From positions 23,962,911 through 24,026,910 of the forward strand of contig NC_090132.1 of NCBI RefSeq assembly GCF_040581485.1: a DNA stretch of 64,000 nt. The letters are read 5' to 3'. The notes below the pieces were generated by a model, which worked only from the letters and a program-made list of their open reading frames with translations, did not search any database and was not told the DNA's origin. This DNA comes from Linepithema humile. Its lineage: Eukaryota > Arthropoda > Insecta > Hymenoptera > Formicidae. Below, in pieces: positions 1-11,550 of the stretch (position 1 is its first letter; each line of letters opens with the position of its first letter). The position numbers and the translations under genes are program-made.

Positions 1-3000
1 TAATTGCGTCAATTTGTTGTTATTCCGGTGTAAAACGAATGCATATTGCTTCGGTGCTTCAATTTGCAGATCGCAATTACTTCCTGCAAGCTAGAGTCTA
101 GAACACTTCGTAAATGTCAAGGCTTTTATCAGGCTTGACTTCGTGCTTCTCTGTTAATTGGAAATTATGTGGCTCCGTCTCGTTATGCATTACCGTTGTG
201 GTTTCCATAGTAAACAATTTGAAAATATATAGCATCGCGACGCTGCCTTTTGCAGGGATTTATTACAACGCGATAAGAGAATATTTTCTTAATGATGTTG
301 GTACAAAAACGTACTTCAAAATTATTACATGAAATAATTAAACATATTTTATTGCGCTATAATAATCACAAATATCGAAAACATTTATATGATTTTCTAC
401 CTTTAATAGAGATCAAATTAATAAGAACAACATAAGAAATCGCAATTGTCGGATCCGTTTAAAAAATTGAATCCTACTTTACATTCTTTCTTTCCGCAAC
501 TATTCGTGCTTTATTATCATTAAATCGTCGTACTTACTCGACACTAACTTGTCACGTTTTTGACGATTTATCTCCTGTACTGTACATTTTCTATTGGCCC
601 TCGACGTGACAGGCTGTTGTTCGGCTTTGCGCAAAATGTGTACTCACACGCGCTTGTATACATGCGAGCCGCGAATGAGCGATGGATACCGCTATCGATT
701 TCGGGATTGCGTCCAGTCGAGTACACTACTCTATCAGTATTCGGCGAGAGGGTATCGGCGTTGCACTGGCATTCGAGATAGCTGATGATGTTTGCGCGTA
801 CAACAAATATCGTGGTCATATGTGTAACCAGATCGCCACGTCGGACCTTTCGTATAGTAATCTTGTATGGTTTTTTTTTTTTTTTTTTTGATACGCATTG
901 AAAGCGGGTACCAACATGAGTAACCCGCGGCTGAGTTTGTCAATCAATTCGCGCATACGGTTAGTTATGATTGTTTAGCTCTTTTTCGCTCTCCATCTGA
1001 TACCAATTTTTTTTTTGCCATTTTATTTCTGACAAAATTTTTGTCGCATTATCACTGCGATATTTTTTACACATCAGATTTATTATTTTTTATTATCCGA
1101 TAAAAGTCCACCAGTTTTGCATTTTTGCTCCATAATTTTGCAGATGTGATGCAGAATGTGGCAGAAAATTTTTTAATTCATTTTTGTTTCGTGATATTTT
1201 TTATATTCGCCAAATTTTGATATTTGGATTAAACTAGTGAATATTTCTTTGCAAATTATCATTATAAATGTATTTATTCAAAATTGAACATTTTTTCACA
1301 TCCGTATGGTACGTCAAAGTTTATCCGAGATACATCAATACAAAACCTGTCCATTTATGATGGTATACATACGCATTTATCGCTATCGACATAAATCTGG
1401 TTTGTCCACGTTCATTGTGCGTTTATCGAATCACAAATGAAATATATCCCTGTTTTACACATTGATTTACGCATGTCCTGTATGTCAACAAATCATAAAG
1501 TCTCAAATATTTTCTAAATATGTGCATTTTGATTAAGGTATTATTTTTGACATTGTTATAATTGTTTATTAACTGGAAACAAAAAATTCGAAGACATTTT
1601 CTATAACAAGAAGTGAAGCTTGATCAGTGCTCTCTATTTTATTTATTTTTTACAAATAATTAATTAAATATTTTTAAGGCTTAGTATATCAATTTATTTC
1701 ATCAATATTTTTTATAGCAAAAGTTTTTTTGTTTTTTTAATGTCGATATATTTTTATTCCGGCAATTCACAGCATGCGAATAAAATGTGAATGAGGAAGA
1801 AGGGAAAAGTGAGAAAAAGGAAATTTAAGATAATCCGGGGTTGATCCCTAAGTCGAGGAAATATCTCAACGATTTTTTCATGTTGATTTCGTCGTTCAAA
1901 TTGGCGATCCTTTAAATCCTCTGTGAAATATTCATTCCCAAGAGCCTTCTAATCCCTGTTAATGTTCTCCGAAGGAGATAAAGTATGATATAATATTTTA
2001 AATTGATAAAAATAAAAAGTATCAATGTGATCGTACTAATTGATAAAACGTTGTAGTAGTTTTAAAATATTGGATTATTATGGATCATTAAGTTGCTCTA
2101 TTTATTGAAAATCTTCTTTTTATTACGTTTGTTTTATACAAAAATATCACTTTTATTACGTTCATCATTTTTATGATTTTTTATGTCGAAAATTATTTTT
2201 AATTAAGTTTTAATCATTATAATTATTTTTTAGTGATTCTGTTTCTTTATATTACTTGCTTTTGCAATCTGAGGTTACGTTTCACTATAATAATGAAACA
2301 GATGGCTACCCTCAGATCGGATTATTCTGCGGGCTAGTATAAAGCCGGTAAAGCCGTAAAATTTAACTGCAAGTCTGTCGTATGTTCGCAAGGCTGGCGA
2401 CTTCATGTGGCTATGTGTGATATATATTGTATCGATCGGCAAATTGCTAGAGTTCAAGGCTCGGCATCTCGCAGCTACAAGCTGAGAATCTCTAGCCTGC
2501 GGCGATTCCATTAATTAACAAACGAGCGAGCTACATTAGCAAATTCGATATCAGGAAAAAGTGGGAAAATTGATAGTGACGACTAAATGTGGATTGGATT
2601 ACGCTTAAAAAATTTCTCGATTTAACCCGAAATACAAATTTATTATAGTCGAGGGAGTGCGCTGAAGAATTTTTTATGTGCAAATGGCTCACGAAACTTT
2701 TCTCTCGCAGCTGTAAAGCTGGCCCTTTCAGGTTAACCACGAAGGACTATTAAATCCAACCACCTGAGGCTTTGTTTCACCTGCGGAAATTGGGAATCTC
2801 GTTTCCCAGCCTTTATATAGCATCATGCATTTCATTATTAATAAGAACAAAGCCAAAGGATCAGTATATTCTAATGTTAGTCCCCGGAGAATGATTAATT
2901 ATATACAAATATTTTAGGTATTGAATATAATTCTCTTTATAATGATGCAATTTTACTGAAATAAAACGAACGGGAAAACAATTAACAAATAATGTTAACA

Positions 3001-5200
3001 ACAATTTTATTATCAAAATTTATCAGAGCAATTAATGAATAAATTATGATTATTATAAATTATATTTAATCAGTATTAATCCGGATTAAATAAAATCATA
3101 CTATTTATTTTTAAATAAAATTCGATATTCGTATTAAAAAATTTTAATTGACTTTCACAGAAGTTCATTATTTAAATACTTGAATATTTATAAGAAAGTT
3201 GTAAAATAAAAATTATTAGCTTAATTAATGAATGAAAGAAGTAAGTAATTTATTATCATGTTACAATCACAGCTAAATCGGGAATCGGTTTTTAATTACT
3301 CTTTCCTTTTCTTTCCAAGAAATCATAAATTTAAAATTTTAAATTTTAAATATCTAATCATCGAGCGAAACGTTTAGGATAATGATGTGATTATTCCTGA
3401 TTTGTGCAGCTATGGTCGGGAGAATATGGACATGAATAATCGATTAATGAAATATCGTTGCATTTAAAGCTGCGTTTGGGATCAATGCCCTTCACTAAAA
3501 GCGACCTATTTCTGTCTCCTCACTATTCGCAATGATTTGCAATATCGTTTGCTCATTGGTAGAATCAGTTTAATTCAGTATGTAACAATTTGCAAAGGCA
3601 CGTTTAATATCATGATTTTCTATAATAAATTTCGATTTGCGCAAACATTCTTTCTCGTGAATATGAACGCGTTTCATATTTTTCAATCGTAATTTTAGTG
3701 AAGTTATTCGAACGTTTGACGAAATTAAACTTGCAATATATGTATATTTTACAATGATTTAACAAATATAGGATAAAATCAACACTTTCTGGACCGATGA
3801 TTTTAATCGAGATGGTGTACATTATATTTTATGCAAGGAAATAATTAAAATATTATTATCAATTTTTATTGGAAGCTATCATTTCATAATTGATTAAATT
3901 TAACACTTGCGTATATAAAATATTATTATTGACTTTGATTTATATTTTACATTTTATTATTTATAAAAAAAATGTTTTTACTTGCATAATATATATCGTA
4001 TAAATTTATTCAATTTTATTTGATATAAGATAAAGGAAAAAATATATTAATTTTCTAATGTTTAAATTGATTTTTCTAAAAATTTAATTTGTATTGAAGC
4101 AAGAATATTATTCTACAATTTTAACTTACGTTTACATGAAATATTTTTACTTTTCCGCTTGTCAAACGGATTTTATTACATTCTGTATTATATTCTATAT
4201 GTACAAAGTGAACAGAAAATCCGTGTTCTGTAAAACGAAAGCCGCGTTCGGCCGCACGCATAATCTTGTCTCGCAACAGCATGTAGTCTTTGCGATCATT
4301 AAAAACAGATTACTATCGATTGGCACGTGAGAAAGATGTTTACCGCTGAGAGACACTTATGCGACTGTTGTAGTTTCTCGAGTAGGAATACACTGATATA
4401 TTTTTTCAAGGATCAACCGAGCCGGAAATGAATGATACGTTTTATAGCCTTACAAAGACGAACATACTTACTCCATGTATATTTCCGTTTATGAGATTCG
4501 CTTGGTGCATACTTGTGATTTATTCGTTGATCTATCGTCTTATCGTTTTATAACGTGTTGACCACGCGAGTTGAGAGATCGTCAAGACTATTTCTCTGTA
4601 CTCTCCTCGATTCCTCTCTGCAATTGCCTGAATTTGTGTTGTGCGATGCAGCGCTCGCCGCCGTGACTTTATTGCCCACAAATCACCGCACATTTCTCTC
4701 TCCGCATATTTCTTTTATTTTTCCCGTTTTCCGTCGAGTGCGTCTTCCTTGCTTTTCAAAAGAGTCACGTGCTGTCTTGCTAAAATGAAAACATCACGGT
4801 GAGTCAACAGATCGAAAAGAATAGGAAATAAATGATAACTCGTGGATGTTAGTACGTGCCAGAGTTCTTCGATTTTCGACATATTCGATTATCCCTCGAA
4901 TAGAATGGTTAGCTGTCGCGGAATGTACATGACAGGAACATGAAACGTGATAAGATCCGAAGAAGAAAAACGTTGTAAATTTAATGTAAGAACAATCTTC
5001 TTTATTGAAGTATTTTCTATGCTTTTACAATAAGAACAAGATCTACAATTGTACGGCAGACCTAAGTAATTACAAACAAAAACTATTATCGTTGCTGATT
5101 GAAACTATTGGTCTATTATTTTATTAAAGAATACAAAAAAAAAATCAGACTGATTTCAGTCGCGTCGAGATAAATCTTTTCAAGCTGAGGAATGCCAACT
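1..5200. other. AT-rich non-coding stretch
   Basis: Mostly AT-rich, with short CpG-richer patches near 560-960, 2270-2760 and 4230-4930. Only short unrecognised open frames occur. Apart from the poly-T tract, nothing annotatable is seen. Confidence 0.6.
871..889 (+). repeat. Poly-T tract, 19 bases
   Basis: An uninterrupted run of 19 T. A short inverted repeat GCGGGT/ACCCGC (904-909 with 923-928) follows closely. I see no retroposon body on either side. Confidence 0.9.
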
Positions 5201-5448
5201 AGTGTAATCGGGCTGCCGGGATCATCGACATAATGGCAGCGCTGTTTTCTGCTCGACGTGCGCGGCAGCGTGCTACGGATGCCTGCGAATGACACATATT
5301 GTCTGACGTCTGACGTATTTCGTGGATGATACTATAGAACGAGCGGCGAGGGGTAAGAGGTTAAGAAGGGTGGGTTTGCGCCAAAGGGATCTACAGCTAC
5401 GGAGATGTTCAGGAGGCGATGTTAATGGTGAATACGAAGGCAAACCGA

Positions 5449-5996
5449 CAGGGCTGGCCCTAGTTAATATTTGATATAGCATTAGATTATTTATAAAGTT
5501 TATTATTTAATAATACATCACAATGCGCTCTAAGTGCTCTTATATTCAATGTGAACATCTAATCGTGCAAAAATTTAAGTTTCTAAAAAAGCTGAAAATG
5601 CTAAAAGCTAAAATATCAACAGAAATAATTTTTATGAAAATTATATCAAAACTTTATTTAATTCCAACGTATTTTATAATATACATGATAATAATTATAT
5701 TATTACATTTTAAATTTTAATACTAATTATATTATTACGAGAAAAACATTGTGTGCTTTTAAAATTTTGGATGTTAAATATTTATCTCTTCTTTACATTT
5801 TAATTATTCACACGTATTTCTATAATTATATCTGTCATGTTTTGGTGAAAAATATTTGATATTACAATTATTAATATTACAATATTATTGTATTATTCAG
5901 AAAATGGATTATCTCGTTTTTTATGTTATATCCATTTTTCACTGAACGCGCGCGACGATTTTGCACTTTGTTCCGCAAATGCAAGGGCCGCCACTG
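5449..5996. mobile_element. Possible old hAT/MITE-like element bounded by imperfect CAG... inverted ends
   Basis: The left end reads CAGGGCTGGCCCTAG (5449-5463). The right end, read on the minus strand, is CAGTGGCGGCCCTTG (5982-5996). They agree at 11 of 15 positions, and both begin CAG with a GGCCCT block, which is typical of hAT-superfamily inverted repeats. The 548-bp interior is very AT-rich without a transposase, as in non-autonomous MITEs. Against this, the inverted similarity stops after about 15 bp and the expected 8-bp target duplication is not evident (CAAACCGA on the left, GGAACGGG on the right). It could be two unrelated ends or chance. Confidence 0.2.
5692..5738 (+). repeat. 15-bp direct repeat 32 bp apart (TAATTATATTATTAC)
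   Basis: TAATTATATTATTAC is exact at 5692-5706 and 5724-5738. It lies in very AT-rich DNA inside the possible MITE, where such repeats are easily produced by slippage. Confidence 0.6.
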
Positions 5997-6273
5997 GGAA
6001 CGGGTAAAGCTGAAAGCTCGTGCTTCTTTCATAACGGCCGAGTCAGCGTTCCTTTGTTAAGAACAACTTTACTCACGCGGCGATTTTCCACCGTAACTCG
6101 GGATGGTCGTGGGGTATCAAACAGATCGAACAGACAGAGGGATGCAGTAACGGAAGGATACACCGGGTATAGGGATGCTCTCTCTCGCGCAATGCAGAGT
6201 GATTGATGCATCGGAGAGGACTCACAAGTCAAAGCTAGCCCGGGTTTTTCAACGATGAAGGACGGAACTGCGA

Positions 6274-6320
6274 GCGCTGTAAATCAAAGGTGCGCTGTAG
6301 ATCGAGCGTGCGCTAGGATC
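6274..6320 (+). repeat. 18-bp tandem repeat, two copies plus a partial third
   Basis: GCGCTGTAAATCAAAGGT (6274-6291) is followed directly by GCGCTGTAGATCGAGCGT (6292-6309), with 14 of 18 bases matching. A shorter third copy, GCGCTAGGATC, starts at 6310, again exactly 18 bp on. The degree of divergence suggests an old duplication. Confidence 0.6.
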
Positions 6321-6479
6321 TTTTGAAACAGATATGATCTCCGTTCGCTAACCACGCGAGACTACGTTGAAACGAGGACCTTGATTGATGGTGTCGGGAA
6401 TATATAATATTTTACGAACATAATCGCGCGTCGTTTAAAAGCTTTGCGAGACGGACGAGTCTCGCAAAATAAAACAAGA

Positions 6480-9400
6480 TATGTAATTTTCTAATTTGTT
6501 TTCCTGACTCTTTTAATTACGCATCTTTAGTTACATATCCGTTACGGATACGCGAATATTGGTTAATTATTTTGACTGTAATCTATCAAATATAATAGAA
6601 CAAGATCAACGTTCAGACATAAGAGGGTCGAAAAGACTATTCCGCGTCAGAAATGATGATTGATGCTCACTAAAAAAAAGTCGCTGCGAGTTTTTTTGAC
6701 AAAGAGACAATCGTTGAAAGATTCTACTTAGAAGAACTTAATGGGATGACATCGTACTTCTCTGCCTTTTATAAGTAATATATAGATTATCCCAGGTTTT
6801 CCATCATTTCTTTCAACATTTCTCTGATTAATTTGAAATTAATTCTCTCTCGGCTAAAATTTAATTGGTCGCCATCTTGTTTTTCACAAGTTTTTGAAAC
6901 TTAAAATTACACATTTTAATAATTATTATGATCTATGTACATTTTTATTAGGATGTTGATACTTTTTATTTGGCATCACGGTACAATTGTTTGAAATATT
7001 TGTTATTTAATGATTGGATGCATTTCTGGCATGTGTCTAAAATTTCAGTAAATTATGCGGATAGAATCAAAAGATACGAGCTTGAAAAAATGTAGACATT
7101 ATTTTTTTACCCACCAAGTTCAACAACCGCGCCGCTTGCGTAATTTTTGACGAAGTGAGTTGTTCTTGGGCGAGATTTCTGTTCTAGATTTACTAAAAAC
7201 AATCGTTTACCGGTGGGCGTTTTTTTAAGCTCGCTTGCATTCTTCCTTTTGCAAACTCGAGAGGCTACCTCGAATTTTAATTAAAGCATGCTTAAAATCC
7301 CTGGACACCGAACCCGCCCCTCTTCCTCCCACGTTCTCGACCTGCTCATCCCGACTTCGGTAGTCTTGCACGATGTTACTCGGTGAAGCGCAGTGCACTA
7401 GCTCGTGAAATAAAATCAGGGAAAGGCTTTGCTGAGGCGCCGGCGAGCGAGACCGGATTTCCGTTTCTCCAGTTGTGTATGTATGAGTGCGCCCTCTCCC
7501 CGTCTTCCTCAGCGAGATTTTATTTGTTAAATTGTCCGCATTTCTCTTTCCGTAGTTGCACGTCAAACCGATCCAAGAGTCTGACTTAAGAATTTTAATT
7601 CAAGTTCTCGAGGCTTTGGGCGTGTCAAAATTATGTGAGGAAAGAGTTATAGTCCCCTGATTAACGAGTCGTTTTTCCGTTTGGCAGAGACAAATATTCG
7701 ACGCAATTTGTTCGGAAATAGACGGGATGAAATAAGACCTACCTTTCCGTAATGTAGTTGAATTAATGTAGAAAATGTGTTATTCTGTAAATTATTATTC
7801 CGTAAAATCATATTTATATTATTTTGTGTAAAAAGGACGAAAAGATGTTTTTTAAATCGACTTTTACGCGTATATAACGAGCAAGTTTTCTGCAACGAGT
7901 GCAATTGGCACGAGACGTTTTACGTGACGACAGCCTCGTGACGTGATGTTATTGAAAATCGCAAATGCATCGCGTGTCGCGGTATACCCCGAAAGTAGCG
8001 CCTTATCGGCGTTCCCCTTCCCCCGACTTTTTCGAGCGAATATACGGAAATTCCCGGATCTTAATGCAAGCGGTCCCGCGGCGTTTTTGCATGTGGCTTG
8101 CCCCGTTGCATAATAAAGCGATTTAGAAGTTTTTGCCGAGCGATCAGAAGAGAACAAGCGCAGCCTCGAGTTCCAATTTCCGCCACGGGAGGATCTTCGG
8201 CCTCTCACTCGATTTTTCCGCGTCGACATCGCCGACGTCATTCCCGTTAAGGACATTATTTAACGAGGACTCTCCCAAGATCGCAAACGGGAGTTGATTT
8301 CGTGAGTTTTACGACGCGGGAGTATCTCGAGAGAGACCTCCGGTGAGTCCTCGCTCTTGGCGTTTTCCTCTTCTTCATCATGTTCTCCTTTGCCTCTCTC
8401 CTTTCCATCTTGCCCTTATCAGTCGGTTTCTCGCTGTATCACGTATACGTGTGTCGAATAAACGATTCTCTCCCCGCGGCATAATTAACGCTTTAACTCT
8501 CTCCCACACGTGTAAAAAATCTCCAATGAGTTGATCGCTTGTTTCTCAGTGATTACGCAGTCGTAACTTTCCGAGTCGCCGTCAGCATTGTGCGAGTTAA
8601 TGTAGAAAAGTAATTTATACATTATGCAAATTTGTTCAAACAAGCCTTCAGTGGAAAATACCGTAAAAATTTAGCACAAGAGAGAAAGTATCAAGATAAA
8701 AAAAAAAAAATAGAAATAAGAGAAAATTTTTTATATACTTTAAAATATTAAATATTAATATGCCAATGTTTGATAGAGTATCAGAGATAATAAAATTAAA
8801 CATCCTATCGATCGGAGATATATTTTGTATTTTGCCTCTTTTACAAAGATAAATCTTGAGCCGCAAAGCACGCATGTGCAAAATCGATCGACCAGCATGG
8901 TTATTCGAGGGGTTTGAAGTTTGCGAACACGCGAATTAGCTGTTGAGCAGATATGATTTCTCAAGTTCCGTAACACAGCGCGCGACTCTCGGGGGACCTT
9001 GCGGAAAATTGCCACCCTTACCCTTCGCCATCTATTCTTTCTCATTTGTATTCCGGTCTCTTTTCCGAGAGCCGCTCCACAATCAATGTAAAAGCTTAAC
9101 GCTCTTCGTGTTTTTCTTCTTCCTCTTTTTTTCTTTTGTCAGTTCATATTCGTGATCGTTAAAGAAATATTTCCGCAAGCTACATCGGGGCAGATCAACC
9201 GTATCACGGGGCCGGCATAAAAAGTTTAAGGAAACAGACATTGTTTTTCCGCGCGTGCACACCGCCAGTCCGCCCGAATAAACAGCGAAACAGCTAATAA
9301 AAGAGTAGACGATATAGCGTAAGAAAGCCGATCACCGAGAAAAGAATTGCAGCCGCAAGAAGAGACTGAGACAGAAGGAGGGAGTAAAGAGTACTGGTCG

Positions 9401-11550
9401 ATGTGAGTAGCGAAGGGGATGCAATCTATAGCCGGGGGGGTTGCTGAACTCTCCAAGTGTCAGCTCGAAGCTTTATGTGTCTGCCCTCATCCGTTTTCAC
9501 GGAGTTTGCCTTTCTCATACACGCACTGCCTACCCGTACGTGTGTATATTCTCGAAAGCAGCCGCCTGCCCTTCCGTTTTCGCCAAGCCCGTCCAGCCAA
9601 GTGCACGGTCAAGAAAAGACAAAGGACGAAATGTCCGTTTCCGGTAACGGATCGTTCGGACACGACGGAAATTGATTACTCCCACACGGGAGGCTGCGCG
9701 TTAATTCACCGGAGAGAAATACCGGACGGGAACATCTCACGCGGGGATCTGTCGCGAAATATGTCCTGGCTTCGTGTGTCATTTCTTTTCGCGTTTCCCG
9801 TCTTTCCACTTTTGCCGGCAACCTTGCGAGAATTCGTCGCGACGGTCTGGATTTTCGTAACGGATGGCCTGGACGGAAGAGAGCAGGAATGATTTGCAGG
9901 GTGTCTGAGAAAAGTTTCGACTAATTCCACTTTGAGAATCCGTCAGGGTGCAGGTGTGCAGCAGCGATTCGCAGCGACTCTCGCAAATTTGTCGCTCCCG
10001 TTTTAGAAGCAGTCGCTGCAACGTCGCTGCTGCGTCGCGACATTTTAACGGAGACGGCGCAAGCGACGACGAGAAACGTGCGCGTATTGCATGTATTCAG
10101 TATCCCAGTCGCTTCGCAGACATTCTTGTAACAAGCATGTAGAAATGAAAAATTTCCGCGAGTTTGTTAAGGACCGCAACGCTCGGAAAGTTGCGCGACA
10201 ACACGCGGTATGAGTGTTGCGTCTCGCGGAGGATTTGCCGCGCACCTGTTTCCTTTTTGAAATATTCGCGACCGCGAGAGAACATTTAATAGCCGAAGAA
10301 AAGAGTACGAAAAGCGCAACGAGCAAAGCTGTATTTTGCGGCATATTTGTCGTTTTCGCGCTTAATTTACGTTCTGCTAATTGAACAATTTGAATGACAG
10401 CTCGGAACACGTCCGAGCGTAAAGTGAGCACGTTCGTACGCATAACGGGGAGGAATTACAAGACCCTTGGCGTCCCCAAGGGAAAAGGTTCAAGCTATTT
10501 CTCTCCCCAAATCCACTTCTTTCGCGCTCATCCAGCTCGGCGCAACAACCCTTTCATAATGCGCTTCACTCCTCGAGGATTAGAAAAATTGTAGCGGACG
10601 TGTTACGACATACATATAGCTTTTCAACAATTATCACTGTTTGCGTTGCCTTCTGTCGAGTTTTAACTGACTTACCGCAATCTGCATATTTGCTGAATAC
10701 TTGCGGTTACAATTTGTTGGCATTTGATGGTTATTACATTTTTATTAATTTATTTCCAACACAATTCTACAAAGTTTACAATTAAATATTAATTGAAGAA
10801 TGCGTTATAAAATGGAATATTTAATGATAAAACTAAAAGTATCCGAATAATAACGAGCGCAAACATAAATACAGTGATTATTTGTATTTGCAGTTTCTAT
10901 CATGTTTGACAGTCGCTCGATATAATGTTTTTAGTCGCTATTATCGATTCATTATTTAAGAGCCGTAAATAGAGCGTTCGCGATTATCATGGTATCAATA
11001 TATACGTGCCGGTGCACGAGAAGTTATTATCTCACGTCATGCGTAATGCAACAGCTCTCCTTCTTCCGTCCGTTCATCCTCCCATCCCTTTAATCGTTTT
11101 CATTTTGTACTTTCATTGTGGCAACAACTCGAGTCATCGCCCTGTTAGACGAATTCCATTATTTCCATTACGCTGTGCGGTGACGCGAAATCGAATTAAG
11201 TAAACACAAACCGGACGGGGCAAGCGCATATAGAGAGGAGCTGTCGCGGAAACGGCGGAAAGAGAGGTAAAGGCAGTTTTCAGCGGCTTTAGGTCTTGAT
11301 AAAATGCGATAACGGAATGCGGTGTCCGGTGCATAACGACGAAGGACGATAACGCCACATCGCTTTCGCCGACACCGGCGACTCGCTTTTCGAGAGTTCT
11401 CGTTCCAGTCGACGTACCCAACATCCCTCGCAACCGCTTTGCCCTTTTCGACGTTTACGCGAGTGCCAATCCTACCGTCGTATCGCAGGGGACCGAAAGG
11501 GAGCGGTTCGAATATGGGATAATTGAATGACAGCGTTTGGATGAGGGGAG
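6480..11550. other. Run of CpG-rich islands without genes
   Basis: Islands at about 7.1-7.6, 7.9-8.5, 9.2-10.6 and 11.0-11.5 kb are separated by AT-rich DNA. Several overlapping open frames of 60-157 codons exist on both strands (for example 9419-9892 plus, 7864-8256 minus, 10045-10443 minus). None has a recognisable domain, which fits low stop-codon density in GC-rich DNA. Confidence 0.55.
9958..10033. other. Strong GC-rich hairpin of about 76 nt (candidate structured RNA)
   Basis: Two perfect stem segments are nested. GCAGCAGCGA (9958-9967) pairs with TCGCTGCTGC (10024-10033), and GCAGCGACT (9971-9979) pairs with AGTCGCTGC (10011-10019). A small 3/4-nt internal loop separates them and a 31-nt terminal loop closes the structure. 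That gives 19 Watson-Crick pairs, plus two possible G-U pairs extending outward. The length and shape fit a microRNA precursor, but as DNA it may simply be an inverted repeat within a CpG-rich island. It folds on either strand, so orientation is undetermined. Confidence 0.45.

Larger units (their letters stand above)
5200..6480. other. GC-richer patches around an AT-rich core
   Basis: 5200-5450 and 5980-6450 are CpG-rich and 5465-5960 is very AT-rich. TCTGACGTCTGACGT (5302-5316) is a 7-base unit repeated twice with CRE-like TGACGT cores. Conceptual translation shows no recognisable protein. Confidence 0.5.

Noticed and set aside
9419..9892. 157-codon plus-strand open frame in a CpG-rich island
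   Set aside because: Other frames on both strands are open over the same sequence, and the Ser/Arg/Pro-rich product looks random.
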